From: an uncultured Eubacteriales bacterium
Lineage (GTDB): Bacteria; Bacillota; Clostridia; Peptostreptococcales; Anaerovoracaceae
NCBI GenBank assembly: GCA_902779185.1
Contig: CACZAM010000017.1
Coordinates: 1-37,473 of the forward strand
Direction of reading: 5' to 3'
DNA: 37,473 nt
In this document: positions 13,435-23,915 of the stretch, piece by piece
Layout: every line of letters begins with the position of its first letter
Numbering within the stretch: the first letter of the stretch is position 1
The notes under the pieces: model-generated
What the model saw: the letters and a program-made list of their open reading frames with translations, nothing else
What the model was told of the DNA's origin: nothing
The model's database searches: none
Made by a program: the position numbers and the translations under genes

Positions 13435-15618
13435 TTATTTGCGTGTCGCGATGATCACACGGTCGAGATTCGCCAGATCGCGGACCACACGGGTGTCTCT
13501 GTATGTCTTTGCCTTATTGAGCAATCTCTTTACATCCGTTGCCTGCTCAGCACCGATCTCGAGAGCGAGCGTGCCTTCCGACTTGAGGTAAAGCCCGGCC
13601 TGATCAGCGATTATTCTGTAGTAATCAAGACCATCCCTGCCTCCGTCGAGAGCCATGCGCGGCTCATGATCTTTAACCTCTACATCGAGAGTGTCGATCT
13701 CTGCGCTAGGTATATACGGCGGATTGCATACGATGACATCGTAATGCTTGTCATCCGGCAGCGCGGCAAACATATCGCCAAGAAGGAATATGCAGCGGCG
13801 GTTTACTCCGTTAAGCCCGGCGTTGCTCATTGCTGTCTGAAGAGCCGCCTCGGATGCATCTGTCATGGTAACGATCGCATCCGGCACCTTTGCAGCGATG
13901 CTGATGCCCAGAGCTCCGCTTCCAGTGCAGAGATCAAGAACTTCAGGCTTTCTGAGCCCCTTCTGTTCGATGATGCCGATCACGTTCTCTGCCAGTATCT
14001 CTGAATCAAGGCGCGGTATGAGAACTGACGGGTTGACCCTGAACAGCAGTCCCATGAACTCCTGCGTGCCGAGTATGTACTGAAGAGGTACTCCCTCGAT
14101 CCTTGAGTAGATGCGCTTCTGGTATTCCTCGAAGTCGTCATCACGCATGAGCTCCTTTGCTCTGGTGATGAGCTCGGTAGTTCCAAGGCCGGTCGCATAT
14201 GACATGATCATTCTGGCCTCGTTTTTCCCGTTCGGAAGCATGCTGAGCGCGGCCCGGCCCCAGCTCAGAGCGTTCTCATAAGTCTTGATGTCTTTTGTAT
14301 ATCTGCGGGCAAGAGTCCTTGCCTTTGCCTCCATCGCTTCTCTGTCCGCGATGGCCCTTACGAGAGTGCGGCCGTCCGTCTCCTCAGGCGAAACGATCGT
14401 GTAGCCGTCGCTGTCCAGTCCATCCAGAAAGTCGATCGCGCTGACGATCTCGTCATCGCTCGCGCCGTTAGCCGGATCTTCAAATACCGTTCTCTCCTCG
14501 ATCCTTGTGAGGTCACCGATTGCCGCAGCAGCAGCTTTCTTGTTGGCTTCAGTATGAGCTTCGACATCCGCCGCCCAGGCTTCCGACTCAAGCTCTGCCG
14601 CCTTCTCCTCGGCCTTCGATCTGACCGGATTGCCATCCTTGTCGACGAAACCCTCTATCTCAGGAACGCCCGGATCCACGAGTACTGCCTTGAGTGAGAG
14701 CAGCGCGACCTCAAGCTGGTCCCTGTTCGGCTCAGCAGTCGTCAGCCTCTGGAGCTGAAGTCCCGGCCAGCTGAGTATGCGTACCAGCTTTCCATTCGAT
14801 CTGCCGGCCCATCTCAGGAGTTCAAAGCTTATGGCTGCGATCACCGGGATCAGCAGTATCCTTGAAAGTATCCTCACCGCCAGATTTGGCCAGCCAAGGA
14901 AGCTGAAGAGAAGCAGGCTTACGATGAGCACAAACACCAGGAAGCTGGTGCCGCACCTAGGATGCAGCGTGTAGAACTCTTCCGCGTTCTCAGGGCAGAG
15001 CACTTTGTCGTTCTCATAGCAGTGTATGGATTTATGTTCGGCACCGTGGTACTGGAAGAGTGTCTTTATGTCGTTCATCCTGCGTATCGACGCGACATAG
15101 GCGACGAACATCACTATCCTGAGTATTCCTTCGATCAGATTGAGCGCGAACGCGCTCTGTATCCACTTGCCCAAAAAGTTCACTACCCAGGTCGGAAGGA
15201 TAATAAAGAAGATGAGCGAGACCGCCACGGCAAAGAGAAGGGCAGTGGTCATAAGGAAGTTCCATGCGGCCTTTTCGCCGAACTTTTTATTGATCCATGC
15301 CTCCATCTTACCCGGCTCTTCGGCATACTCCTCAGGCGCGTAGGTCTCGAGTATGTCGGCGGACTCCATCAGCGTGCCCATGCCTCCGATAAGCGCGTTA
15401 ACAAACGAAACGACCCCTCTGACGAAAGGAATCTTAAGTGCAGGGGACTGTTTCTTTTTGAGTTTTGTCTTCAGATATAGTTCGCCCGAAGGCAGGCGCA
15501 TGGCAAGAGCGACCCTGTCAGGGCCCTGCATCATGACACCTTCCATGACAGCCTGTCCGCCGATCGTAGTAGGGCAGGCGCCTTTTATGAAAATTTTGTT
15601 GTAATCTATCTTAGCCAT
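13435..15618 (-). CDS. prmC: DUF1385 membrane protein fused to PrmC (release-factor glutamine methyltransferase)
   Basis: One 727-residue frame holds two proteins usually encoded by neighbouring genes. Residues about 15-313 are a complete DUF1385 domain (start GGQAVMEGVMM, HGAEHKSIHCYE at 191-202, four or five membrane segments, end LQLQRLTTAEP). A charged Ala/Glu-rich linker (about 314-440) follows. Residues about 445-727 are full PrmC: PLQYILGTQEF (511-521), SAM loop LDLCTGSGALG (561-571) and catalytic NPPY (632-635). PrmC methylates the Gln of the GGQ motif in release factors RF1/RF2; DUF1385 function is unknown. No stop or frameshift interrupts the linker. Its start follows the rho stop directly (TAAATG), with no strong ribosome site, so it is probably translationally coupled to rho. 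Unusual: it tethers PrmC to the membrane. Confidence 0.9.
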   Translation of the reverse strand: MAKIDYNKIFIKGACPTTIGGQAVMEGVMMQGPDRVALAMRLPSGELYLKTKLKKKQSPALKIPFVRGVVSFVNALIGGMGTLMESADILETYAPEEYAEEPGKMEAWINKKFGEKAAWNFLMTTALLFAVAVSLIFFIILPTWVVNFLGKWIQSAFALNLIEGILRIVMFVAYVASIRRMNDIKTLFQYHGAEHKSIHCYENDKVLCPENAEEFYTLHPRCGTSFLVFVLIVSLLLFSFLGWPNLAVRILSRILLIPVIAAISFELLRWAGRSNGKLVRILSWPGLQLQRLTTAEPNRDQLEVALLSLKAVLVDPGVPEIEGFVDKDGNPVRSKAEEKAAELESEAWAADVEAHTEANKKAAAAAIGDLTRIEERTVFEDPANGASDDEIVSAIDFLDGLDSDGYTIVSPEETDGRTLVRAIADREAMEAKARTLARRYTKDIKTYENALSWGRAALSMLPNGKNEARMIMSYATGLGTTELITRAKELMRDDDFEEYQKRIYSRIEGVPLQYILGTQEFMGLLFRVNPSVLIPRLDSEILAENVIGIIEQKGLRKPEVLDLCTGSGALGISIAAKVPDAIVTMTDASEAALQTAMSNAGLNGVNRRCIFLLGDMFAALPDDKHYDVIVCNPPYIPSAEIDTLDVEVKDHEPRMALDGGRDGLDYYRIIADQAGLYLKSEGTLALEIGAEQATDVKRLLNKAKTYRDTRVVRDLANLDRVIIATRK

Positions 15619-17136
<1,518 letters not shown>

Positions 17137-17154
17137 GTCTGTTTCTCCGCAAAC

Positions 17155-19257
17155 CTACAGTTCTTCGTTTGCTCCGACTGTTGTCAGTATCGTCTCTTTC
17201 GACTTATCCACCTGACTGACCTCAAGCTTATCCACGTCCTGTGGATCGATGGTCTCGTTCAGCGCCAGCAGAGTAGGGGAAAGATATACTGTCGACAGCT
17301 GCTTGCCGTCCATGCTGATTATCGATCTTTCAGTGAAATTGCTGCCTCTTATGTAATATCTGTCTCCGATCTTCACGAGATCCCTGATCTTTATGCTCTT
17401 GTGGCCCATCTTCATGTCGATCGGCGCGTACGGCTCCTTGCCGCCATATGCGTACTGTCTGCCATAGAGCATGTCGTATGCCAGTGCCTCCTGATCGGAA
17501 AGATACGTGCTGTCTTTTTCAGGATTGTTGGACTGCTGATAGTCGAAAATAATACCCTCGTGGTCGAGGCCGGCATCCCTTAGCAGGATCGCGCCGCTCT
17601 CATATGAATGGATGTCGCGGTCCTTCTTAGGAAGTCCGATGTTGTCCCATATCACGTAGCGCGTAGTGTACAGATCCTTCTGCTTGTAGTTCTCTTCCTT
17701 CACTTCGAGAGCAGGGATGTGGTCACCATAGATTATCATGACGGTCGGCTCACCGCTTTTCTCGATCTTTTCTATGAGATCTCCGATGAAGGTGTCCATC
17801 TCGTGACACTCGTTGAGATAGTACTCGTATTTCCACTTCGTCTCTTCATCTTCAGCGGTGACTTCGGTATACGGTTTCTTGAAAACTTTCTCCGTCGGAT
17901 AAGAGCCGTGCCCCTCGACCGATATGACATGCAGGAAATCCCTCGCTTCGGTCGATTTCATTATCTCCATGATCTCGCCCGTGAGAACCTTGTCCTTGCA
18001 CCAGTTGGTAGGAGTGAACGACACGTTGTTCATGTATTCGACGGAAGTGAATGTATCGAATCCGAGATTCGCGTAAACTTCGTTCCTGTTGTAGAAGAGC
18101 GCCCTGTGGTCGTGAAGAGCCGCGGTGTTGTATCCGTGTGAGCGCGTCACATATGCCATGCTCTCGAGCACATTCTTGCGCAGTTTGCCCTTGTAAGGAT
18201 ACTCGCCCGGTCCGAAGAACTTAGCGCTTATTCCCGTTAGCACCTCAAACTCAGTGTTGGCCGTTCCCGCACCGCAGGCCGGAACCACGAAACTGCCGGA
18301 TGTGTAATTCTTGTAAAGCTTGTTGAATACAGGCGTCGGGTCCCTTGAAACCTCAATGTTCGAGTAGTCCTGCGCTACCGTGAAGGACTCCATCTGGAGG
18401 ACAATGATGTTCGGGTGATCAGTACTGTCATCCTTTTTCTCAAGAAGTGTGTCCGTACCCTTTTTTGTTTTTTCATCGAGCAGACCGGCGATCAGCTCTC
18501 TGGAATAACCCCTCGGTCTTGATATGCCCGCGTTCACTGATGTGGAGATAAAGCAGTACGGCATTCCGTAATCCCTGTAGGCGTAATTGAGGTTTCCGAA
18601 GAACGTGCTGATTACGCCGGTCTTCTCCAGGCCGGCCGTCGCACCAAGAGCGACAGCTGCCGCAGCTAGTATCACCGCAATGCTTTTTTTATAGTGTATG
18701 TTTTTCCACTTCTCGCTCCTGATGAATATCAGCACGATGGCCGCAACGCCGAGCGCTAAGGCAACGAGAAAGAGCACTATCTGGATCTTTGAGAAATAAG
18801 TGGTCGCAATGGTAAGCCCATCTGCGAAATTGGTGAAATCATAAAGAGTAAATGGTGTCATCCTGTTCATGAGGATCACGCCGTTTGCAGTGCCCAGCCC
18901 GAGCCAGACGACCGAGACCATGAGCCATACGAACCTCCGCCTTTTGAACAGAAGGGCTATTGTCATGGTCGCAAAGATTATAAACGCGTTGTAAAGGAAT
19001 ACTACCGGATGCGTGAACACCCAGCGGATTCCCTCGATCGGACCCGTTGTGAGTCTCGCGAACTCCTCTATGTAGATATAGATCGCGAGCGCGCTAAGCG
19101 CCATGAGTCCGATGTACTTGACCTCGTGACGGTCTGCGTCAAAGTATTTTGACTCTCTTTTCGGAAAAATCCTGGAGAATGCTTTACCTATGCCCTGGCC
19201 AATCTTTCTGAAAAAAGCGGCAACCACGGCAAGGAAGCTGCGAATCCTATCCTGCAA
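17155..19257 (-). CDS. LtaS-family sulfatase-domain membrane protein (polyanion synthase)
   Basis: A 700-residue protein of the lipoteichoic acid synthase / alkaline phosphatase superfamily. About five membrane helices (48-66, 84-105, 109-128, 156-180, 190-210) are followed by an extracellular sulfatase domain (about 280-600): Glu290 (MESF), catalytic Thr332 in GTANTEFE and YGDH with Asp512/His513, the Mn2+ ligands. It probably transfers glycerol phosphate or a related group to an envelope glycolipid. After the catalytic domain comes an Ig/TIG-like segment (about 625-690). The start is TTG (19255-19257): AGGAGG lies seven bases before it, at the end of rsmA, making this start firm. Two bases separate it from rsmA; rho follows after 18. 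Confidence 0.88.
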   Translation of the reverse strand: MQDRIRSFLAVVAAFFRKIGQGIGKAFSRIFPKRESKYFDADRHEVKYIGLMALSALAIYIYIEEFARLTTGPIEGIRWVFTHPVVFLYNAFIIFATMTIALLFKRRRFVWLMVSVVWLGLGTANGVILMNRMTPFTLYDFTNFADGLTIATTYFSKIQIVLFLVALALGVAAIVLIFIRSEKWKNIHYKKSIAVILAAAAVALGATAGLEKTGVISTFFGNLNYAYRDYGMPYCFISTSVNAGISRPRGYSRELIAGLLDEKTKKGTDTLLEKKDDSTDHPNIIVLQMESFTVAQDYSNIEVSRDPTPVFNKLYKNYTSGSFVVPACGAGTANTEFEVLTGISAKFFGPGEYPYKGKLRKNVLESMAYVTRSHGYNTAALHDHRALFYNRNEVYANLGFDTFTSVEYMNNVSFTPTNWCKDKVLTGEIMEIMKSTEARDFLHVISVEGHGSYPTEKVFKKPYTEVTAEDEETKWKYEYYLNECHEMDTFIGDLIEKIEKSGEPTVMIIYGDHIPALEVKEENYKQKDLYTTRYVIWDNIGLPKKDRDIHSYESGAILLRDAGLDHEGIIFDYQQSNNPEKDSTYLSDQEALAYDMLYGRQYAYGGKEPYAPIDMKMGHKSIKIRDLVKIGDRYYIRGSNFTERSIISMDGKQLSTVYLSPTLLALNETIDPQDVDKLEVSQVDKSKETILTTVGANEEL

Positions 19258-19259
19258 AA

Positions 19260-20129
19260 TTATGCCTCCTGCAAACTGTCGGCAAGTCTTGCGAACTCTT
19301 CGAGCGTAAGGCTCTCAGCTCTGCGGCCCGGATCGATGCCCGCGCTTTCGAGCGCTTCCGACAGTGTTTTTTTGTCATATCCGCCCATTGAGGCGAGCGC
19401 GTTCAGAAGGGTCTTGCGTCTCATTGCAAACCCCGCCTTAACACAGCGAAGAAGCATCTCCTCGCTTTTCACCTCGACTCCCGGTTTATCCCTGAGATCG
19501 AGTCTTAGCACTACGGAATCCACCCCCGGAACAGGGTAGAAGCATTCCCTTGGTACATCGATGATCTCGGTGACCTCGGCGTAGTAATGGACCGGATATG
19601 TTATTGCACCCGAAGCTCTGGTACCCGGCTCGGCGGCGATCCTGTCGCCGACTTCTTTCTGCATCATCACGGTGATGCTCTTTGCACCGGTATCCGCCTC
19701 GAGCAGTTTCATAATGATCGGTGTTGTGATGTAGTAGGGGAGATTGCCGATTATGCGAAGCTCTGAAAGCCTGTGCTCCGCCATGCTTACCGCGGTCATC
19801 CCTTTGATATCCTGCTGAAGTATGTCTCCGTGGATCAGTTCCACGTTATCCATCCCGAAAGTCTTGATCCTGAGGCCTTCTATCATGTCAGGATCGAGAT
19901 CGACGGCAATGACTCTGCCCGCGCGTTCAGCGAGAGGGAGGGTCAGGGCACCTGTCCCCGGACCTATTTCGAGCACAAGAGTATCTTCAGTCACTCCGCT
20001 CTCATCAACAATGGTCTGTATGACCTCTTCATCGATGAGAAAGTTCTGACCGAGACTCTTATGAGGTCTGACCCCGGCCAGGCTTTTCGGCTTTCGCGTC
20101 TTTACCCTGTGAGTGCTCCTTTTAGCCAT
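19260..20129 (-). CDS. rsmA: 16S rRNA (adenine1518/1519-N6)-dimethyltransferase RsmA/KsgA
   Basis: A 289-residue Rossmann methyltransferase that dimethylates two adjacent adenosines in the 3' hairpin of 16S rRNA during 30S assembly. Visible motifs: KSLGQNFLID (24-33), SAM motif EIGPGTG (54-60) and catalytic NLPYY (129-133), then FYPVPGVDS and a C-terminal helical domain. Loss of this enzyme typically gives kasugamycin resistance. The start overlaps the end of the ftsB-like gene by 8 bases (ATGGCTAA), a coupling arrangement. Its end carries the ribosome site for the LtaS-like gene. Confidence 0.96.
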   Translation of the reverse strand: MAKRSTHRVKTRKPKSLAGVRPHKSLGQNFLIDEEVIQTIVDESGVTEDTLVLEIGPGTGALTLPLAERAGRVIAVDLDPDMIEGLRIKTFGMDNVELIHGDILQQDIKGMTAVSMAEHRLSELRIIGNLPYYITTPIIMKLLEADTGAKSITVMMQKEVGDRIAAEPGTRASGAITYPVHYYAEVTEIIDVPRECFYPVPGVDSVVLRLDLRDKPGVEVKSEEMLLRCVKAGFAMRRKTLLNALASMGGYDKKTLSEALESAGIDPGRRAESLTLEEFARLADSLQEA

Positions 20130-20589
20130 CGGAGTCCCCGTCCTTATCTTTATCGTCCTTATCAGACTTATCAGTCTTTTTGCTCTCTTCGGTTTCTTCG
20201 GTCTCAGCCTCTTCTTCCGGCTCTTCTTCGTCGAAAGTAAAGAGTATCTCTCCCGGATTCAGGAGCCTGAGCTGCTTTTTCGCCTGCTCTCTGATGTACT
20301 CCTGATTATTGGCGTTCTTGAGCTCCTGCTGCAGCTCATCCCGCTGCTGTTCAAGCGCGATCTGCTGCTTCTTAAGAGCGCGGTTCTCCGCCTTGAGCCT
20401 TACGATATCCTTTCCGCACATGGTGGCGAGCATAGCAAAGACGATAACACCGATGATCAGTGTGAGCAGTTTTCTCCTGCGCGTCCTGACAACGTTCTGT
20501 CTTCGTCTTTCTTCGATTCGCTTTTTCAGCTCCTCATCGTCCCACTGGACTTCCTGTGTATCAAATTGTGATTTGCGTTTTTTTGCCAA
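20122..20589 (-). CDS. FtsB/DivIC-type septum formation initiator
   Basis: A 155-residue bitopic membrane protein: basic cytoplasmic N-terminus (1-40), one membrane helix (about 41-58), a coiled coil (about 60-95, LKAENRALKKQQIALEQQ) and the family end motif LRLLNPGEILFTF (107-119). Proteins of this family bridge the divisome proteins FtsL and FtsQ/DivIB and help activate septal peptidoglycan synthesis. After the conserved part there is an unusual acidic tail (120-155, almost only Glu/Asp/Lys/Ser/Thr) outside the membrane. It lies between the M23 peptidase gene (27 bases upstream) and rsmA (8-base overlap). Confidence 0.88.
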   Translation of the reverse strand: MAKKRKSQFDTQEVQWDDEELKKRIEERRRQNVVRTRRRKLLTLIIGVIVFAMLATMCGKDIVRLKAENRALKKQQIALEQQRDELQQELKNANNQEYIREQAKKQLRLLNPGEILFTFDEEEPEEEAETEETEESKKTDKSDKDDKDKDGDSDG

Positions 20590-20616
20590 TTTCTGACCTC
20601 CGCCCGTCCGTGCAGA

Positions 20617-22512
20617 CTATGGACTGATGTAATTTCTCGGGTTCTGTGAAACATCGTTCACTCTTACCTCAAAGTGACAATGGCTTCCGAAGCTGTGTCC
20701 TGTATTGCCGACATTAGCTATATGCTGCCCCTGGTACACCAGATCTCCGATGCTTACAAACACGGCGCTGCAGTGGGAGTATCTCGTGACCACCCCGTTG
20801 CCGTGGTCGACCTCTACGCACAGGCCATGACCCGACCAGTAGTTGGCCTTGATGATCTTTCCGCCGTCAGATGCGTGTATAGGTGTACCTGTTGGCGCGG
20901 CGAGATCCATTCCTTCGTGCATGCGACCCCATCTGCCGCCCCATTCAGACGTTACTACATAGTTATCAAGAGGCACTATGAATGTTCCGGTCGCGGCGGT
21001 CTTAGGTCTTTCGGCCGTGCCGACAAGTATGATTTTGTCCTTCTTTTTCCTGATGATCTCCGGTTCAGCCGTCTCTTTTCTGTCAGTGACCTCTCCTCCG
21101 ATCTTGGTGATCTCACCCTCAAAGATCTGCACTCCGTCCTGACCTTCCTGCTCAAGGAAGGAATCGCCCTTATAGTACTCGTCAGTCTCCTTCTTTATTG
21201 TCTTGAACTCAATGATTTCCTTGAGTTTGCCTTTCTCGACCATCTGTACGCTGACCGGAGAGACGTTGTTTCTTATGCAGACTCTGTCGCCTGTTTCGAC
21301 TTCAGTGACCTGCTCCTTGTTGCTTTCATCGTATATTTCGAAATCCTCAACCCCGAATTCCGCCGCAAGGCTCTGGACGGTCTCGCCTTCCTCGACGATA
21401 TGATAAGTATTCATCAATCCGCCTTTCGTCATCTGCTCCTGCGCAGCCGCATTGCTCTGAACGCTTCCGAGGAGCACGTTGACCGGCTTTACTGAAAGCT
21501 CGTTGGTGAAATCCGCGGATACGAGTTCCATTCCTCTGTCCGGTGTAGAAAGATCGGCCTTGGTCTGGAGCAGGAGATTGTCAGCGTCATTCTGGTCCTT
21601 CACGATGGCAACCACCTTGTCGCCATCGTACACCGCATAAGCCTCCGTCTCAATATCCGTCATGTAAATCAGCTTGTTGACGACCGTATCAGAGTCGTCA
21701 GTACTTTTTCCTCTGCCGTCTACAGGATTGAATGTCACGTTCTGGTTTGCCACGAACTTTACGTCCGCCTCAGTGCTGCTGTTGTATGTGAGCTGTCTGC
21801 CGGCAACATCGAGAACATCGGTGACTTCCTCCTGACTGTTTACATATCCGAGCACCTTTCCGTTATAAGCGTATTCGTATACAGTGAACATGTCGAATAC
21901 TATGAGGATGGCGGTGATCACCATTCCCGTGATCAGGATGGCAGCACCTATGCCGCGCCTGGTATTGCTGTAGGCATCGCTGATCCTGTGAGCTCCCCTG
22001 ATGACATCCTTTCCCACCTTGACGAATGCTCCGTCGATGCCGTCCTGGACTTTATCGTGAACATTCATTACCGATGCGAAAGGATCCTTGCCGCGTCTCA
22101 GGAATTTCTCCTTGCTTCTGGCCTTGGCTTCCTCTCTTTTCCGGATCTTTTCAAGGGCTGCAGCTTTCCGGGCTTCGCTCTTTTTATCCTCGTTATCTGG
22201 CTTTTTCTGCTCAGTGCCTTCTTCAGCCTCTGATGCTTCCTGTGACTTCGGATCCTCCTTTGCAGGAGACTCTTCCATCGCATCCGCAGGAGCGTCTTCA
22301 GAGCTGACGCCGGCTTCCTCATCTTCTGCAGGATCTTTCTCGTGGAGTTCGATATCGTTGTCCCTGAGGTATCTCGCGTACGCCAAAGCTGCCGCTCTCA
22401 TCTGACTTTCATCGAGCGCGGGCATCGCTTCTTCATTCGCGGGCTGAACCTCTTCAGCTTCTGTGTTAATTTCTGTATTTACTGTTGTTTTTTCTGTTTC
22501 GTTAACTGTCAT
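20617..22512 (-). CDS. Membrane-anchored M23 peptidoglycan metallopeptidase with LysM and G5 domains
   Basis: A 631-residue cell-wall hydrolase. Order: long acidic Glu/Ala-rich cytoplasmic region (1-185), one membrane helix (about 188-208), a region resembling domains that precede G5 in clostridial endopeptidases (about 215-360), LysM (369-413, peptidoglycan binding), G5 (about 414-490) and the M23 LytM-type domain (about 510-631). Zn ligands are His532 and Asp536 (HEGMD) and His613 (HCHFE), with His580 and His611 catalytic, so it looks active. It would cut peptide cross-bridges during growth or division, which fits the FtsB-like gene 27 bases downstream. Its start directly follows the dnaD-like stop (TAAATG) without a strong ribosome site. 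Confidence 0.9.
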   Translation of the reverse strand: MTVNETEKTTVNTEINTEAEEVQPANEEAMPALDESQMRAAALAYARYLRDNDIELHEKDPAEDEEAGVSSEDAPADAMEESPAKEDPKSQEASEAEEGTEQKKPDNEDKKSEARKAAALEKIRKREEAKARSKEKFLRRGKDPFASVMNVHDKVQDGIDGAFVKVGKDVIRGAHRISDAYSNTRRGIGAAILITGMVITAILIVFDMFTVYEYAYNGKVLGYVNSQEEVTDVLDVAGRQLTYNSSTEADVKFVANQNVTFNPVDGRGKSTDDSDTVVNKLIYMTDIETEAYAVYDGDKVVAIVKDQNDADNLLLQTKADLSTPDRGMELVSADFTNELSVKPVNVLLGSVQSNAAAQEQMTKGGLMNTYHIVEEGETVQSLAAEFGVEDFEIYDESNKEQVTEVETGDRVCIRNNVSPVSVQMVEKGKLKEIIEFKTIKKETDEYYKGDSFLEQEGQDGVQIFEGEITKIGGEVTDRKETAEPEIIRKKKDKIILVGTAERPKTAATGTFIVPLDNYVVTSEWGGRWGRMHEGMDLAAPTGTPIHASDGGKIIKANYWSGHGLCVEVDHGNGVVTRYSHCSAVFVSIGDLVYQGQHIANVGNTGHSFGSHCHFEVRVNDVSQNPRNYISP

Positions 22513-23910
22513 TTACGCCTTTTCTTTATCCGCGTGCCATCTGTATGCTTCCGCAGCGCGTTCCCTGCAGCAGCTGCACACCATACCCTCGTCCGTGTAA
22601 CCGGTGTCCCTGCAAATGCTGCACCTGAACTTTCTTGTCAGGTAATCAGCCGGGAAGCCGTTTCCGGTGAGTAACTGTTTTCTTCCTTCTTCTATTGCTA
22701 TTCTTTCAGCCCTCAGCCTCTGTCTGGCATCCAGGTTATCCGAACCCGGTCTGAGCGAAAGCATCTTTGAGTTGACTCTGCTCTCCGCTTCGAATACCGC
22801 CTTCATCTCCGGCACCTTCCTGAGGACTTCCTCTATGCGCGCTTCACGCGCTTTCTCGTCTTCACTTCTTATATATTCGTAATAGTCTGCCAGCACCTTG
22901 CGGCTCACCGGACTGCCTTCACCGGCCGCTGCAGAATCGCCAGAACCGTTCTGATTGCTGTCTTTCGGGAGTCTGGTATTGACGCCGCCCTTCTCAAGGC
23001 GCCGATTTTCTATTACCTTGTTTACATATTTCAGGTTCGGTTCCCTGAGTCCCGCTGCTGCCGAGCACGCATCGAGCACTTCCGCAAGCGAGCAGTTTAG
23101 CTCATCAAACCATCTGTCCATGATCTCACGGTCTATCGGCGCAGGCAGCCTGTTGAAACCAAGCGCCCTGAACACCTGCCTGTAGCAGTCGTTCCTGCGG
23201 CTGTGTCTGTCCAGCAGTCTCTTGGCATCCTCGATCGTGCGGCATCCGTCCTCTGTCCATCTCAGCGCCACCTTGAAGATATAGTCGATGCTGTACTTCT
23301 CCAGATCAGCACAGTAGTCAATCGCAAAATCAAAGATTTCAGGCTCAATGCCGTACACCTTTATTGCGTCCTCTATCTTGGATACCTCCTGCCTGGAGAT
23401 TGTCCTTCCCGTGGTGACCTGATATTTCTCATAGAGCTCGCGGAGACGTCTGTCGATGAGCTTGTCGTTTATGACCTCGTCGAACTCCATGTCGTCTATA
23501 GAAACATATAGCGGCAGCTCTTCCTCCGCCGGCACAGCATCCGTTTCCTGCGCAGCTTCCGCCTGCGGCTCTGCCATCTTTCCGTAAAGCTCATCTATCT
23601 TGCTCAGGAAAATCACATGGCTCACTTCTTCATTGTTGCTGTCCGTTTCGCGCACTATCTTTACCAGACCTCTGGATTCCCAGTATATCCAGGCTTCCGC
23701 GATCTCGTCCACGCTGAGGCCGAGCAGCCTCGAGAGCTCTTTCCTGTCAGGCTTGAGATCATACTGTGCATGCATGAGCCCGAAAAGGAACACCTTAACA
23801 TAGTCTCCCGGCGCGTCCGGAAGGTATTCACTTATGAACAGATTCTCTATCTTGGTCCTGTGGAGAAAGATGTCCTTTCCCTTGTCCAGCGACAGTCTGA
23901 CCTTTGTCAT
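22513..23910 (-). CDS. DnaD-like replication initiation protein fused to a DnaC-type N-terminal zinc domain
   Basis: A 465-residue protein. Residues about 15-110 are a DnaD N-terminal winged helix; about 150-232 and 242-305 are two DnaD/DnaB-II (DDBH2) helical domains, the first with the YxxxxxWxxxG-like end (YIFKVALRWTEDG). Residues about 335-465 match the N-terminal half of clostridial DnaC/DnaI-type helicase loaders, ending in FPADYL and a zinc site CSIC-x11-CSC (Cys430, 433, 445, 447). The AAA+ ATPase that normally follows is missing: a stop comes at residue 465 and the next frame is the M23 peptidase. In Clostridia dnaD-like and dnaC genes are usually adjacent, so this looks like fusion plus loss of the ATPase. 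It lies five bases after dnaB, consistent with helicase loading. Confidence 0.88.
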   Translation of the reverse strand: MTKVRLSLDKGKDIFLHRTKIENLFISEYLPDAPGDYVKVFLFGLMHAQYDLKPDRKELSRLLGLSVDEIAEAWIYWESRGLVKIVRETDSNNEEVSHVIFLSKIDELYGKMAEPQAEAAQETDAVPAEEELPLYVSIDDMEFDEVINDKLIDRRLRELYEKYQVTTGRTISRQEVSKIEDAIKVYGIEPEIFDFAIDYCADLEKYSIDYIFKVALRWTEDGCRTIEDAKRLLDRHSRRNDCYRQVFRALGFNRLPAPIDREIMDRWFDELNCSLAEVLDACSAAAGLREPNLKYVNKVIENRRLEKGGVNTRLPKDSNQNGSGDSAAAGEGSPVSRKVLADYYEYIRSEDEKAREARIEEVLRKVPEMKAVFEAESRVNSKMLSLRPGSDNLDARQRLRAERIAIEEGRKQLLTGNGFPADYLTRKFRCSICRDTGYTDEGMVCSCCRERAAEAYRWHADKEKA

Positions 23911-23915
23911 AGCTC

